A stretch of 64,000 bases of DNA from Rhodococcus wratislaviensis (lineage in GTDB: Bacteria > Actinomycetota > Actinomycetes > Mycobacteriales > Mycobacteriaceae), in assembly GCF_900455735.1 (NCBI RefSeq), contig NZ_UAUI01000021.1, positions 1-64,000 on the forward strand. Direction: 5' to 3'. Each line of letters starts with the position of its first letter. Position 1 is the first letter of the stretch. The translations under genes and the position numbers were made by a program. The notes below the pieces were generated by a model that did no database searches, had not been told where the DNA came from, and worked only from the letters and a program-made list of their open reading frames with translations. Positions 44,558 through 58,761 of this stretch are shown here, in pieces.

Positions 44558-45352
44558 TCAGGCGTCGCGCTTGTTGACGACCACCAGGCCGGCCCCGAAG
44601 ATCACGAAGACGAACACCGCGAAGTACACGAGGCTGCCCCACGGGCCCCAGTGGAATTCGACCCCCTGCGGCGCCCCCAGGAAGTTGTTGGCGTTGAGGA
44701 ACGGCAGGAAGGGCATGATCTTCTCGCCGAACGAGCCGAACAGGTTGAACAGGCTCTCGATCAGCAGCGGCCACAGCAGCAGCAGGGCGATCGCGCCCGC
44801 CGACTGGCGCAGCAGCGTGCCGACGCCGACGGCGAGAACCACGCACAGGAACGCGTAGATCGGGACACCGTAGATCGACCGCCACGCGTCGTCACCCGAC
44901 AAGGTGAGCGCCGCTCCGGCCTCGTCACCCGCGGTCGCCTTGGCGATGGCGTACGCGCCGAAGGTGAGTACGAACGTCAGCACGGCGCCGAACGCGCCGA
45001 TCAGGCCGGCCTTCGCGACGAGGACGGACGCGCGGTTCGGGATGGCCTGGAACGTGGTGCGGATGACGCCGAACCGGTATTCGCTGGTCACGGCGAGCGC
45101 CGCGAGGATCATCAGGACCAGCACGCCGAATCCGGAGACACCGCCGACCGCGTCCGACATCTGCGGCAGGAACGGATCGAAATCCGGTTGCTTACCGTCG
45201 GCGATCTGGTTGTTGAAGGAGTTGATGCTGGCCTTCGCGCTCAGCCCGATGACCGCGGCGAGACCGAGACCCAGCACGATGATGATGACCGTGCACCACC
45301 ACGGCGACCTCGTCGACGTGATCTTGATCCGTTCGGCATTGAGAACAGCCAT
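44558..45352 (-). CDS. ABC-2 type transporter permease
   Basis: A 264-residue membrane protein with six predicted helices: one N-terminal (CTVIIIVLGLGLAAVIGLSA), a large external loop, then FGVLVLMILAALAVTSEYRFGVIRTTF, which is the typical ABC-2 coupling region, and four more. The ATG at 45352 overlaps the stop of the ATPase gene by one base. It forms an exporter with the adjacent ATP-binding protein; substrate unknown, with bacitracin/lantibiotic-type exporters the nearest in style. Confidence 0.88.
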   Translation of the reverse strand: MAVLNAERIKITSTRSPWWCTVIIIVLGLGLAAVIGLSAKASINSFNNQIADGKQPDFDPFLPQMSDAVGGVSGFGVLVLMILAALAVTSEYRFGVIRTTFQAIPNRASVLVAKAGLIGAFGAVLTFVLTFGAYAIAKATAGDEAGAALTLSGDDAWRSIYGVPIYAFLCVVLAVGVGTLLRQSAGAIALLLLWPLLIESLFNLFGSFGEKIMPFLPFLNANNFLGAPQGVEFHWGPWGSLVYFAVFVFVIFGAGLVVVNKRDA

Positions 45353-46293
45353 TACAGTGCACCCCTCATCACATCTTCGACGCCCTCTGCGTGGTACTGC
45401 ACGTCGTCTCCGGTCAACTTCATGAAGGCGTCCTCCAGCGATCCGCGCTGAGATGCCAACTCGTGCAGGACGATGCCCTGCGAACCGGCGATCCCGCCGA
45501 CGACGTCCGTCGACGAATCCACCACGACGAGCGCCTGCTGCCCGTCGGATCCGTCCTCGCGCACGGTGAGCCCGTTGGACGTCAGCGCGCTCCGCAGCGC
45601 GTCCAGCTGTGGGCTCCGCACGCGCACCGTCGATTCCGAGGACTTGCTGACGAACTCGGACACGGTGGTGTCGGCGATCAGACGCCCCCGGCCGATGACC
45701 ACCAGATGTTCGGCGGTGAGCGCCATCTCGGACAGCAGGTGGCTCGACACCAGCACCGTGCGCCCCTCCGCGGCGAGGCGCTGCATGAACTTCCGGATCC
45801 AGACGATGCCCTCCGGGTCGAGCCCGTTCACCGGCTCGTCGAACAGCAGCACCTTCGGGTCGCCGAGGAGCGTGGCGGCCAGGCCCAGTCGCTGGGACAT
45901 GCCCAGCGAGAACCCGCCTGCCTTCTTCCCGGCCACCTCGGTGAGCCCGACGAGGTGCAGCACCTCGTCGACCCGGCTCTTCGGCAGCGAGTTGGACGCC
46001 GCCATCCACTGCAGATGGGCGCGGGCCGAGCGGTTGGGGTGCACCCATTTAGCGTCGAGCAGAGCCCCCACCGTCCGCAGCGGCTGCACCAGGTCGCTGT
46101 ACGGTTTGCCGTCGATCAACGCGCTGCCCGCCGTGGGGCGGTCCAGCCCGAGGATCATGCGCATCGTCGTCGATTTGCCTGCACCGTTCGGGCCGAGGAA
46201 GCCGGTGACCATACCCGGCTTCACGTTGAACGTCAGGTTGTCCACCGCCTTCGTCGCACCGAAGGTCTTTGAAAGTCCCCTCACTTCAATCAT
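45352..46293 (-). CDS. ABC transporter ATP-binding protein
   Basis: A 313-residue ATPase with Walker A GPNGAGKST, signature FSLGMSQRLGLAATLL, Walker B VLLFDEPVNGLDPEG and the switch His in VLVSSHLLSEM. The last 80 residues form the extra domain usual in drug- or peptide-exporter ATPases. First gene of a two-gene minus-strand operon with the permease. Its start lies 112 bp from the end of thiG, with a hairpin between. Confidence 0.92.
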   Translation of the reverse strand: MIEVRGLSKTFGATKAVDNLTFNVKPGMVTGFLGPNGAGKSTTMRMILGLDRPTAGSALIDGKPYSDLVQPLRTVGALLDAKWVHPNRSARAHLQWMAASNSLPKSRVDEVLHLVGLTEVAGKKAGGFSLGMSQRLGLAATLLGDPKVLLFDEPVNGLDPEGIVWIRKFMQRLAAEGRTVLVSSHLLSEMALTAEHLVVIGRGRLIADTTVSEFVSKSSESTVRVRSPQLDALRSALTSNGLTVREDGSDGQQALVVVDSSTDVVGGIAGSQGIVLHELASQRGSLEDAFMKLTGDDVQYHAEGVEDVMRGAL

Positions 46294-46311
46294 GGTGAGA
46301 AGGATGCCGGA

Positions 46312-46341
46312 ACCTGCGGCCGGCGCGCATCGGCCGCAGGT
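46312..46341 (-). terminator. Hairpin terminator of the thiO-thiS-thiG operon
   Basis: Perfect 11-bp arms ACCTGCGGCCG / CGGCCGCAGGT around 8 bases, 65 bp past the thiG stop and just before the ABC ATPase start. Confidence 0.6.
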
Positions 46342-46405
46342 CTACACCCGACTCGTCCCCTGGTACCGGTCGGACCTGAGCGGGACCCCGACGCGACCCC
46401 GAGGA

Positions 46406-47390
<985 letters not shown>

Positions 47391-47392
47391 CT

Positions 47393-48460
47393 CTACCTCG
47401 CTACTTTCTCGAAACGTTCGGGGTCGGCGGCTTTCGCCTCGACCAGTGCCGAGCCCTCCAACAATGCCACCGTCGCGTCGGCGGTCACCGGGGTGAGCAG
47501 GATGCCGTTACGGCCGTGTCCCGTCGCCACCACGACCCGATCGGACACCCGGCCGATCAGCGGCAGGTTGTCCGGGGTCATCGGACGCAGACCCGCCGAG
47601 GTCTCCCGCAGTTCGTACTCGCCGATGGCGGGCATCAGCGCCTCGGCGTCCGCGATCAGGTCCCGCACACCGGCCACCGTGACCTGAATGTCCTTGCCCG
47701 ACTCGTACTGGGTGGCACCGACGACGATGCCGTCGGCTCGCGGAACCAGGTAGGCGGGCCTGCCGTGCACACTGCCGCGGATGGTGCGGCCCGGTGCGGG
47801 AGTCACCCCCGGACGCGAGCGCAACCGCAGGATCTCGCCCTTCACCGGGCGCACCGGAAGCCCGGGCCACAGGGCCGGGGACGCGATGCCCGCGGTGACG
47901 ACGATCTGGTCCGTGTCGAGCCGGTCGAGGCTGTGCACGGCCTCCCCGATCAGCTCCACTCCGGCGTCGACGGCGCACCGCTGCAACGCCTGCAACAGCA
48001 GCCTGTTGTCCACGGCCAGTTCGTCGACGGCCAAGAGTCCCAATCGGACTCCGCGCCCCAGCATCGGCTCGAGGGCGCGCACTTCGGCACGGTTCAGGAT
48101 CTGCAGTTCCCGCCCCTGGGCACCCACCCATTCGGCGATGGTCCGCAGGTCCTCCGCGTCGGCGCCGTCCAGCGCGACGGTGAGCGAACTCTCCGACGTG
48201 AACAGCTCGACGCCGGCTCCGGCCTCGAGTTCCTTCCCGAATTCGGGCCACCGGTCGAGCGACGCGCTCCCCAGTTCGAGGACGCTCTCCTCGCCGGGCC
48301 AGCCCTCGGACAACGGGGCGAGCATGCCGCCCGCCACCCAGGACGCCCCCGAACCGATCGACGGGTCGTACAGCTTCACCGACCAGCCGTTGCGGGCTGC
48401 TCGCCACGCAATGGACAGGCCGATCACTCCGCCTCCGACGACGGATACCGATCTCGCCAT
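47393..48460 (-). CDS. thiO: Glycine oxidase ThiO
   Basis: A 355-residue FAD-dependent oxidase making the dehydroglycine used by ThiG. The N-terminal dinucleotide fold is SVSVVGGGVIGLSIAWRAA; later blocks are PVKGEILRLRSR, YLVPRADGIVVGATQYESG and VATGHGRNGILLTPVTAD. The open frame continues far upstream through the riboswitch; the family start is the ATG at 48460, with GAGGTGG just before it. First gene of thiO-thiS-thiG. Confidence 0.94.
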   Translation of the reverse strand: MARSVSVVGGGVIGLSIAWRAARNGWSVKLYDPSIGSGASWVAGGMLAPLSEGWPGEESVLELGSASLDRWPEFGKELEAGAGVELFTSESSLTVALDGADAEDLRTIAEWVGAQGRELQILNRAEVRALEPMLGRGVRLGLLAVDELAVDNRLLLQALQRCAVDAGVELIGEAVHSLDRLDTDQIVVTAGIASPALWPGLPVRPVKGEILRLRSRPGVTPAPGRTIRGSVHGRPAYLVPRADGIVVGATQYESGKDIQVTVAGVRDLIADAEALMPAIGEYELRETSAGLRPMTPDNLPLIGRVSDRVVVATGHGRNGILLTPVTADATVALLEGSALVEAKAADPERFEKVAR

Positions 48461-48473
48461 TGAACTCCACCTC

Positions 48474-48558
48474 ACTTCCTGCGCCGGCATGATCCGGGTC
48501 AGGTATGACGGTCGGGCTCGGCGTGAGCCCCTCTCAGCCCCACGTTCCCCGGGACTCC
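48474..48558 (-). ncRNA. TPP riboswitch upstream of thiO
   Basis: Read on the minus strand, GGGGCTGAGAGGGGC is followed by ACCTGACCCGGATCATGCCG and GCGCAGGAAG, the conserved THI-box pairs of a TPP aptamer. It ends about 14 bases before the thiO start, with the ribosome site GAGGTGG just outside the aptamer. It should repress thiO-thiS-thiG when thiamine pyrophosphate is abundant. Confidence 0.93.
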
Positions 48559-48595
48559 CGTGTTGCACTTTCACCGTAGAGGCTACCGTCATGCC

Positions 48596-49294
48596 GTGAC
48601 CACCTCGCATCACAGCAACCTCACGGACCGTCGGCGCCGCCTCGGAACAGCACGTTTGTATCTGTGCACCGATGCTCGGCGCGAGAAAGGCGACCTGGCG
48701 CAGTTCGCCGAGGCCGCGCTGTCCGGCGGCGTCGACATCATCCAGCTCCGCGACAAGGGCTCGGCCGGAGAGAAGAAGTTCGGCACGATGGACGCCCGGG
48801 ACGAACTGGCGGCGCTGTCGGTGCTCGCGGCCGCGGCCAGGCGTCACGGAGCGCTGCTCGCGGTCAACGACCGCGCCGACATGGCGCTGGCGGCCGGGGC
48901 CGACGTGCTGCACCTCGGCCAGGGCGACCTGCCCGTCCCGTACGCACGGACCGTGGTGGGTTCCGACGTCCTGATCGGCCGCTCCACCCACAGCCGCGCG
49001 CAGGCCAGCCTCGCGGCGATCGAGGACGGCGTCGACTACTTCTGCACCGGACCGGTGTGGGCCACCCCCACCAAGCCCGGGCGGACCGCGTCGGGCATCG
49101 ATCTGGTGCGATCGACCGCCGACTCCGAGCCGAACCGCCCGTGGTTCGCGATCGGGGGCATCGACGAGGCCCGGGTTCCGGAGATCCTCGCCGCGGGAGC
49201 CTCCCGCATCGTCGTCGTGCGGGCCATCACCGAGGCCCGCGACCCGCAGGCCGCCGCGCGCTCGCTGTCCGCCCTGTTGCAGCAGAGCGCTTAG
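48596..49294 (+). CDS. thiE: Thiamine-phosphate synthase ThiE
   Basis: A 232-residue TIM-barrel enzyme joining HMP pyrophosphate to thiazole phosphate. Family blocks: [70 protein letters not shown] and [22 protein letters not shown] start at 48596, 38 bp from the 5' boundary of the opposite-strand riboswitch, so its promoter must overlap that element. Ends directly against mutT3. Confidence 0.94.
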   Translation: MTTSHHSNLTDRRRRLGTARLYLCTDARREKGDLAQFAEAALSGGVDIIQLRDKGSAGEKKFGTMDARDELAALSVLAAAARRHGALLAVNDRADMALAAGADVLHLGQGDLPVPYARTVVGSDVLIGRSTHSRAQASLAAIEDGVDYFCTGPVWATPTKPGRTASGIDLVRSTADSEPNRPWFAIGGIDEARVPEILAAGASRIVVVRAITEARDPQAAARSLSALLQQSA

Positions 49295-50053
49295 TTACGG
49301 CTGATCCAGCCAGTTCAGCACCGTGGCGGGCGGCAGGACCACGACGGTGGCCGGCAACTGTTCGATCAGGTCGGGGTCGGTGGTGACGACCGCCGTCATC
49401 GTTCCCAGCGTGGTGCCGTGGCCGGCCGGTTCGGCGAGGCGACCGACTGCGTCCGGGGCCTCGAGCACCTCGACGCGCGGCAGCCACCCGTACGTGCCGT
49501 CCGGCAGGTGCACCGTGCGGGGCAGAGCCTTCGACAACTGCGCCAGCGCGCCGCGTTCGCCCAGCACGTCGTGCCGGTCGAGCAGCAATCGCACCTCGGT
49601 GGTGCGCAGTTGCGGCCACCCCGCTTCGAATCCCGGGTGCAGCGGGAGCCCGGCGACGTCGGTTTCCCGCACCCACCGCAGTTCGGTGCTCTCGCCGTTC
49701 GCGACGGTGGGTAGCGGGCGTTCGGCGTCGGCGATCACGGTGGTGTAACTCCAGCCGCTCGCGGCCTTCATCGTGACGACCTCGGTGCGGACGCGGATCG
49801 CTGCACTCTCGATGCCGGCTTCCTCGTGCGCCTCGCGTACCGCGGCGTGGGTGGTGGTCTCGTGGCTGTCCCGGGCACCGCCGGGCAACGCCCAGGTGCC
49901 GCCCTGGTGACTCCAGGCCGCACGGTGCTGCAGAAGCACGGCCGGCGTCTCGTCCGGGAGCGGCGCACGCAGCAACAACCCGGCCGCACCGTGCTTGCCC
50001 CAATGACGACTGCCGTCCGGCCCGGTTGCCCAGCCGTCACCGTCACCACGCAT
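49295..50053 (-). CDS. mutT3: Nudix hydrolase, MutT3-like
   Basis: A 252-residue Nudix protein. The box reads GGARDSHETTTHAAVREAHE followed by EAGI. The N-terminal HWGKHGAAGLLLRAP segment and position next to thiE match M. tuberculosis Rv0413 (MutT3), a nucleotide-pool-cleaning enzyme. The C-terminal 90 residues are an extension of unknown role. Confidence 0.87.
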   Translation of the reverse strand: MRGDGDGWATGPDGSRHWGKHGAAGLLLRAPLPDETPAVLLQHRAAWSHQGGTWALPGGARDSHETTTHAAVREAHEEAGIESAAIRVRTEVVTMKAASGWSYTTVIADAERPLPTVANGESTELRWVRETDVAGLPLHPGFEAGWPQLRTTEVRLLLDRHDVLGERGALAQLSKALPRTVHLPDGTYGWLPRVEVLEAPDAVGRLAEPAGHGTTLGTMTAVVTTDPDLIEQLPATVVVLPPATVLNWLDQP

Positions 50054-50198
50054 CGACTACCCCTGTCCGACCTGATGGGTCTCCCTGCAGTTCCCTCACA
50101 CTAACGGTTTCTTCCGGAACTGCCCGTCGGCAGTCGTGAACCGACCGCTGCTTATATGCTCCCCACAAAGTGCGGCCATGACACAGGAGGGGTGCGAG

Positions 50199-51556
50199 GT
50201 GGTTCTGCGGGAGGCACCGTCGATCGAACCCCGGGGCAGCCGCGCATTGTCCGCCGCCGCGGACGACGACGTCGACCCCGCGATGGCACGCCGCAAGGAA
50301 CTGCGCGCGTTCCTGGTGTCGACTCCCGCCAAGCTCACCGCCCTCGGCGCCCTCCTGGTCCTGCTCACCCTGACCGCCGGCCTCCTGGCCGCCTCGACGG
50401 TGAACAGCAGGGAGGCCACCCTCGACACTGTCCTCGCCGAGACGGAACCGCTGTCGTTCTCGGCGCAGAACCTGTACAGCGCCCTGTCGGTGGCGGACGC
50501 CGCGGCCACGACGGCGTTCATCTCCGGCGGTCTCGAACCTCCCGAACTCCGGGACACGTACACGCAGGCGATCGGCACGGCCTCCGCCGACCTCGTGTAC
50601 GCGTCCGGCGGGCTCGCGGCGAGCGACGTGGACAGCCGGCGCCTGCTCGCCTCCATCTCCACCGACCTCAGCGTCTACTCCGGTCTCGTCGAGACCGCGC
50701 GCGCCAACAACCGCACCGGTCATCCCGTCGGCGCGGCCTACCTCAGCGAGGCGTCCACGCTGATGCAGACGAGCATGCTGCCGATGGCGCAGCAGTTGCA
50801 CGCCCAGCAGGAATCCGACGTCGCGGACACGCAACGGGACTACTCCCGTCCGCCCTGGCTGGCGCTGATCCTGATCCTCGTGGCCCTCGTCGCGCTGCTC
50901 GTCGCCCAGATCGTCATCGCGAGGCTCAGTCGGCGCACGTTCAACCTCGGGTTGATCGTGGCGTCGTCGTGCACGGCGATCCTCCTGGTGTGGATGCTGG
51001 TCGCCGGGTTGGTCTCCTCCCTCGACACCAAGCGGGCACTGACCGAGGGCGCCCGCCCGATGCACGAGTTGACCGCCGCCCGCATCCTGGCCCAGCAGGC
51101 GCGCACCGAGGAGACCCTCAAACTGGTCCGCCGTGACTCGAACGGTGACTACGACGCCGTCTTCGAAGACAAGTCCGGTCAGCTCGACACCCTGCTGTCG
51201 AGCTACCCACACGACGGCGACCGCGCCGTCGGCCACGACGAGGTGGCACGGGCGCAGGAGGCGTGGACGCGCTGGTCCTCGGCACACGACCGCATGAACG
51301 AGATCCTCGCCAAGGGCGACTTCGTCTCGGCGGCAATGGTCGCCATCGGACCGGGACCGTCGGATTCCGCGGCTCAGTTCACCGCCGTCGACGACGCGCT
51401 CACCGACGGAATCGGCGCCGCACGCGACCGGTTGCGGTCGAATGTCGAATCCGCGGCCCGGGTGCTGACCGCGCTCGGTTCCGGTGCCCTCGTCCTGACG
51501 CTGATCGCGTTCGGCGGAATTATCATCGGGTTGTGGCCTCGATTGCGGGAGTACCA

Positions 51557-51560
<4 letters not shown>
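50199..51560 (+). CDS. Membrane protein of the glnX type, first gene of the glnH-pknG operon
   Basis: A 453-residue protein with four membrane helices: one at about 32-55 (ALGALLVLLTLTAGLLAAST), two adjacent ones in the middle (WLALILILVALVALLVAQIVIA and LGLIVASSCTAILLVWMLVAGL), and one at the end. The stretches between are predicted helical and extracytoplasmic. In mycobacteria and corynebacteria the equivalent gene (Rv0412c, GlnX) works with GlnH and PknG to signal external amino acids. I choose the GTG at 50199 for the strong AGGAGGGG six bases upstream; an ATG at 50178 also exists. It overlaps glnH by 4 bp. Confidence 0.88.
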
Positions 51561-54867
<3,307 letters not shown>

Positions 54868-54870
54868 CGC

Positions 54871-56064
54871 TCAGGCCCCGATCAGGTCCGCCGCCGCACG
54901 GGCGATCGCGAACTCCTCGTTGGTGGGCACGACCAGCACCTGCACGTCGGAGTCGTCCGCCGAGATACGGCGTGCGTCCCGGGAATCCGCGCCGTTGCGG
55001 TCGTCGTCGACGACGATGCCGAGGCGCCCCAGCCCGGCCAGGCTGTCGCGGCGGACGTCGACATTGTTCTCGCCGACTCCCCCGGTGAACGTGATGACGT
55101 CGACGCCGCCCAGTTCCACCAGGTAGGCGCCGATGTACTTGCGGAGTCGGTGCACGTACACGTCGTACGCCAACGCCGCGGCCTCGTCGCCCTCGCCGAC
55201 GAGCGTCAGGAGCGCCCGGAAGTCGTTGACACCCGACAGGCCCTTGAGTCCGGAGTGCCGGTTCAGGAGGTCGTCGATCTGATCGACACCCATCCCGCTG
55301 CGGTGCAGGTGCAGGATGACACCGGGATCGACGTCCCCGGACCGCGTGCCCATGACAAGACCCTCGAGCGGGGTCAGCCCCATGCTCGTGTCTATGGCCA
55401 GTCCCCCGCGGATCGCGGACGCCGAGGCACCGTTCCCCAGATGCAGCACGATCTGGTTCAGCTCGGACAGGTCCCTGCCGAGGAAGTCGGCCGCCTGCGC
55501 CGACACGTACTGGTGCGACGTGCCGTGGAAGCCGTACCGCCGGATGGAGTGCTCCCTCGCGACCTGCCGGTCGATCGCATACGTCGACGCCTCCGCGGGC
55601 AGGGTGTGGAAGAACGCGGTGTCGAACACCGCGACGTGCGGGATGTCCGGCAGTTCCTCCCGCGCCACCTCGATCCCGATCACGTTCGCCGGATTGTGCA
55701 GCGGCGCAAGGGCCGAGAGGTCCGAGATGGACTGCACCACCGCGTCGTCGATGATCGTGGGTTCGAAGAACACGTCGCCGCCGTGGACGATGCGATGACC
55801 GACCGCGACGATCCCCGCCTCCCTCAGCGGTCGGCCCACCTCGGCGACGATGTCCGACACCATCTTCAGCCCGGCCCGGTGGTCGGCGATGTGCACGTGG
55901 CGCTCCGCCAATCCGGTGCGGTGGTGATAGACGATGCGCCCCTCGGGTTCCCCGATCCTCTCGATGAGACCGGACGCCGAGGACTTACCGGTGTCCGGGT
56001 GGATCAGCTGGAACTTGATCGACGACGAACCGGAATTGACTACCAGTACGGACCCCTCGGTCAC
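54871..56064 (-). CDS. ackA: Acetate kinase
   Basis: A 397-residue kinase interconverting acetyl phosphate and acetate. Blocks: [82 protein letters not shown] and [18 protein letters not shown] start, overlapping the pta stop by 4 bp, so the pair forms one operon. It ends 3 bp past the convergent pknG. Confidence 0.96.
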   Translation of the reverse strand: MTEGSVLVVNSGSSSIKFQLIHPDTGKSSASGLIERIGEPEGRIVYHHRTGLAERHVHIADHRAGLKMVSDIVAEVGRPLREAGIVAVGHRIVHGGDVFFEPTIIDDAVVQSISDLSALAPLHNPANVIGIEVAREELPDIPHVAVFDTAFFHTLPAEASTYAIDRQVAREHSIRRYGFHGTSHQYVSAQAADFLGRDLSELNQIVLHLGNGASASAIRGGLAIDTSMGLTPLEGLVMGTRSGDVDPGVILHLHRSGMGVDQIDDLLNRHSGLKGLSGVNDFRALLTLVGEGDEAAALAYDVYVHRLRKYIGAYLVELGGVDVITFTGGVGENNVDVRRDSLAGLGRLGIVVDDDRNGADSRDARRISADDSDVQVLVVPTNEEFAIARAAADLIGA

Positions 56065-58196
56065 TGCTCTGCTCCCTGCGCCTGGATCGCGGTGATGGCC
56101 ACGGTGTTCACGATGTCCTCGACCAGCGCCCCTCGCGACAGGTCGTTGACGGGCTTGTTGAGGCCCTGCAACACCGGACCGACGGCGATCGCACCGGCAC
56201 TGCGCTGCACCGCCTTGTACGTGTTGTTCCCGGTGTTGAGGTCGGGGAAGATGAAGACCGTCGCCTTGCCGGCCACTTCCGAATCGGGCATCTTCTTGTC
56301 GGCCACGCTCTGCTCGATGGCAGCGTCGTACTGAATGGGGCCCTCCACCAACAGGTCCGGGCGACGCTCGCGAACAAGTTTCGTCCCAGAGCGCACCTTG
56401 TCGACGTCCGCACCGCTGCCGGAGTCACCAGTCGAGTACGACAGCATCGCGATGCGCGGATCGATGCCGAACTGGGACGCCGTCTGCGCCGAGGAGATCG
56501 CAATGTCGGCCAGCTGTTCGGCCGTGGGGTCGGGCACCACCGCACAGTCCCCGTACGCGAGCACCCGATCGGACAGGCACATCAGGAACACGCTCGACAC
56601 CGTGGACACCCCCGGTTGCGTCTTGATGATCTCGAACGACGGCCGGATGGTGTGCGCCGTGGTGTGCGCGGCACCGGAGACCATGCCGTCCGCGATTCCC
56701 AAGTGCACCATCATGGTTCCGAAGTACGAGATGTCGGCCATCACCTCGCGGGCCCGCTCCACGGTCATGCCCTTGTGGGCGCGGAGCCGCGCGTACTCCT
56801 CGGCGAACGGACCGGCGTGGTCGGACGTCCGGGGGTTCAGCACCTGCGCGTCTCCGAGGTCGACGCCGAGTTCCGCCGCGCGGCGCCGCACCTGCACCTC
56901 GTCGCCGAGAATGGTCAGCGCCGCCACCTGTCGTTGCAACAGTCTCCCCGCCGCGCGGAGGATGCGGTCGTCGTCGCCCTCCGGCAGCACGATGTGCTTG
57001 CGGTCGCGGCGGGCGCGGTCGATCAGCTGGTATTCGAACATCTGCGGCGTCACCACCGAGGGGATCGGCAGCTTCAACCGCTCCAGCAGCGTGGGTGCGT
57101 CCACCCGCAGTTCCATGACGCTCAGGGCGGTGTCGATCTTGCGCTGCGAACCGACCGCCACCCGGCCACGGGTCTGCGCTGCTGCGCTGGCCGTGTCGAA
57201 CGTGCCCAGTTCGGTGGTGAGGATCGGCAACCGCGGCTTCAGGCCGGCCATCAGCTTCGCGATCGCCGAGTGCGGCATCAGCCCACCGTTCATGACGATC
57301 CCCGCCAGTGATGGGAATCCCTCGGCCTCATGCGCGTTCACCATCGCCAGCAGCACGTCGGAACGGTCGGCCGGGGCGATCACCACCGTGCCCTCCGTCA
57401 GCCGTTCGAGAATGTGCTCTGCCGTCATTCCGCCCACCATCACGCGCAGCGCCTCGCGGTGGAGAAGCTCAGGGTCGCCACTGAACAGGCTGCCGTCGAT
57501 CGACTCGAGAAGTTCGGCCATGGTCGGTGCGACCAGCAGCGGGATCTCGGGCAGGCTCCACGCGGGCACACCGGTCGACGCCAACGCGGCGGTGACCGCA
57601 TCGAGCTGATCCGGGTCACAGCGATTCGCGACCACGGCGAGCGGATGGGCGTGGTGAGAAGTTAGTTCACCGATCGCGAGATGGGCGAGTTGCGCGACCT
57701 CCTCGGGGGTGCGCCGGGCTCCCTTCACGGCGAGCAGCACCGGTGCGCCCAGGTTGGCCGCGATCCTCGCGTTGTAGCCGAGTTCGCTCGGGCTCGCCAC
57801 GTCGGTGTAGTCGCTGCCGATCACGACGACGGCGTCGCACTGCGCCGCCACCTGGTGATACCGGGAGACGATCTCGCTGAGCGCGCCGTCGGGATCGGCG
57901 TGGACCTGCTCGTACGTGACCCCGAGGGACTCCTCGTAGCCGACGTCGGCCGTCGTGTGTTCGAGGAGCAACTCGAGGATGTAGTCGGTTTCCTGCGTCG
58001 ATCGGGCAATCGGACGGAAGACGCCCACCCTCGCCGCCGACGCACACAGCATCTGCAGGACACCCAGCGCGATGGTGGACTTGCCGGTGTCGCCCTCCGG
58101 TGAGGCGATGTAGACGCTCGACGGCTGGGGACGGGCGGGCGGATTCACGGGTGAGGGTGTCGCTGGCGCAGCCATGGCCATAGCGTATCCGGCCAC
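56061..58196 (-). CDS. pta: Phosphate acetyltransferase
   Basis: A protein of about 711 residues (start uncertain; ATGs at 58181 and 58175 are alternatives, none with a clear ribosome site). The N-terminal part is a BioD-like P-loop domain ([20 protein letters not shown]), followed by a DRTGG domain, and the C-terminal 320 residues are the catalytic Pta domain ([60 protein letters not shown]). It makes acetyl phosphate from acetyl-CoA; with AckA it links acetyl-CoA to acetate. Confidence 0.94.
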   Translation of the reverse strand: MAGYAMAMAAPATPSPVNPPARPQPSSVYIASPEGDTGKSTIALGVLQMLCASAARVGVFRPIARSTQETDYILELLLEHTTADVGYEESLGVTYEQVHADPDGALSEIVSRYHQVAAQCDAVVVIGSDYTDVASPSELGYNARIAANLGAPVLLAVKGARRTPEEVAQLAHLAIGELTSHHAHPLAVVANRCDPDQLDAVTAALASTGVPAWSLPEIPLLVAPTMAELLESIDGSLFSGDPELLHREALRVMVGGMTAEHILERLTEGTVVIAPADRSDVLLAMVNAHEAEGFPSLAGIVMNGGLMPHSAIAKLMAGLKPRLPILTTELGTFDTASAAAQTRGRVAVGSQRKIDTALSVMELRVDAPTLLERLKLPIPSVVTPQMFEYQLIDRARRDRKHIVLPEGDDDRILRAAGRLLQRQVAALTILGDEVQVRRRAAELGVDLGDAQVLNPRTSDHAGPFAEEYARLRAHKGMTVERAREVMADISYFGTMMVHLGIADGMVSGAAHTTAHTIRPSFEIIKTQPGVSTVSSVFLMCLSDRVLAYGDCAVVPDPTAEQLADIAISSAQTASQFGIDPRIAMLSYSTGDSGSGADVDKVRSGTKLVRERRPDLLVEGPIQYDAAIEQSVADKKMPDSEVAGKATVFIFPDLNTGNNTYKAVQRSAGAIAVGPVLQGLNKPVNDLSRGALVEDIVNTVAITAIQAQGAEQ

Positions 58197-58243
58197 CGCC
58201 GCTCGGCGATTGACACCGCACCCGCCGGGCGGTCAGATGACCT

Positions 58244-58753
58244 ATGGCCGAATCACCCTTCCCTGATGTCCGGTGGGGCAGCGAGAACAGCTTCCTCCGC
58301 GAGCCCGCCGCGAAATTTGCCGCCACTCGACCTGGATCGTGGGTGATCCGGAATCTCGCCGGAGTCGACCGCCGGCTCCTCCAGAAGAGCAGGGGACGCT
58401 TCACGATCCTCGGTCCGATCGCCGCACCGGTTGTCCTGCTGACGACGACGGGTCGGAAGTCGGGAGCGCCGCGGACGAGCCCGCTCCTGTACTACCGCGA
58501 GGGAGAGCAGATCTTCGTCGTGGGCAGCAACTTCGGGCAGGATCACCACCCGGCGTGGTCGGGGAACCTCCTCGCCGAGCCGAATGCGAAGGTCACGATC
58601 GGCGGGAAGGACATCCCCGTCACCGCGACCCTCCTCACCGAACCGGAGCGGACGCGGATCTATCGCGAATTCGACGAGATGGTGCGCGTCTACGGCGTCT
58701 ACGAGCACCGAACGAACCGCACGATGCGGGTATTCGCTCTCACCGCCGCGTGA
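58244..58753 (+). CDS. Ddn-like F420-binding nitroreductase-family protein
   Basis: A 169-residue split-barrel protein of the deazaflavin-dependent nitroreductase family. It has VVLLTTTGRKSGAPRTSPLLYYREG and the phosphate-binding SNFGQDHHPAWSGNLLAEPNAKV, the usual F420-contact region. Enzymes of this kind reduce quinones or nitro compounds using F420H2. The F420-reducing enzyme fgd1 is encoded 3.6 kb away. It starts on the opposite strand just upstream of pta. Confidence 0.9.
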   Translation: MAESPFPDVRWGSENSFLREPAAKFAATRPGSWVIRNLAGVDRRLLQKSRGRFTILGPIAAPVVLLTTTGRKSGAPRTSPLLYYREGEQIFVVGSNFGQDHHPAWSGNLLAEPNAKVTIGGKDIPVTATLLTEPERTRIYREFDEMVRVYGVYEHRTNRTMRVFALTAA

Positions 58754-58761
58754 CCCGACCG

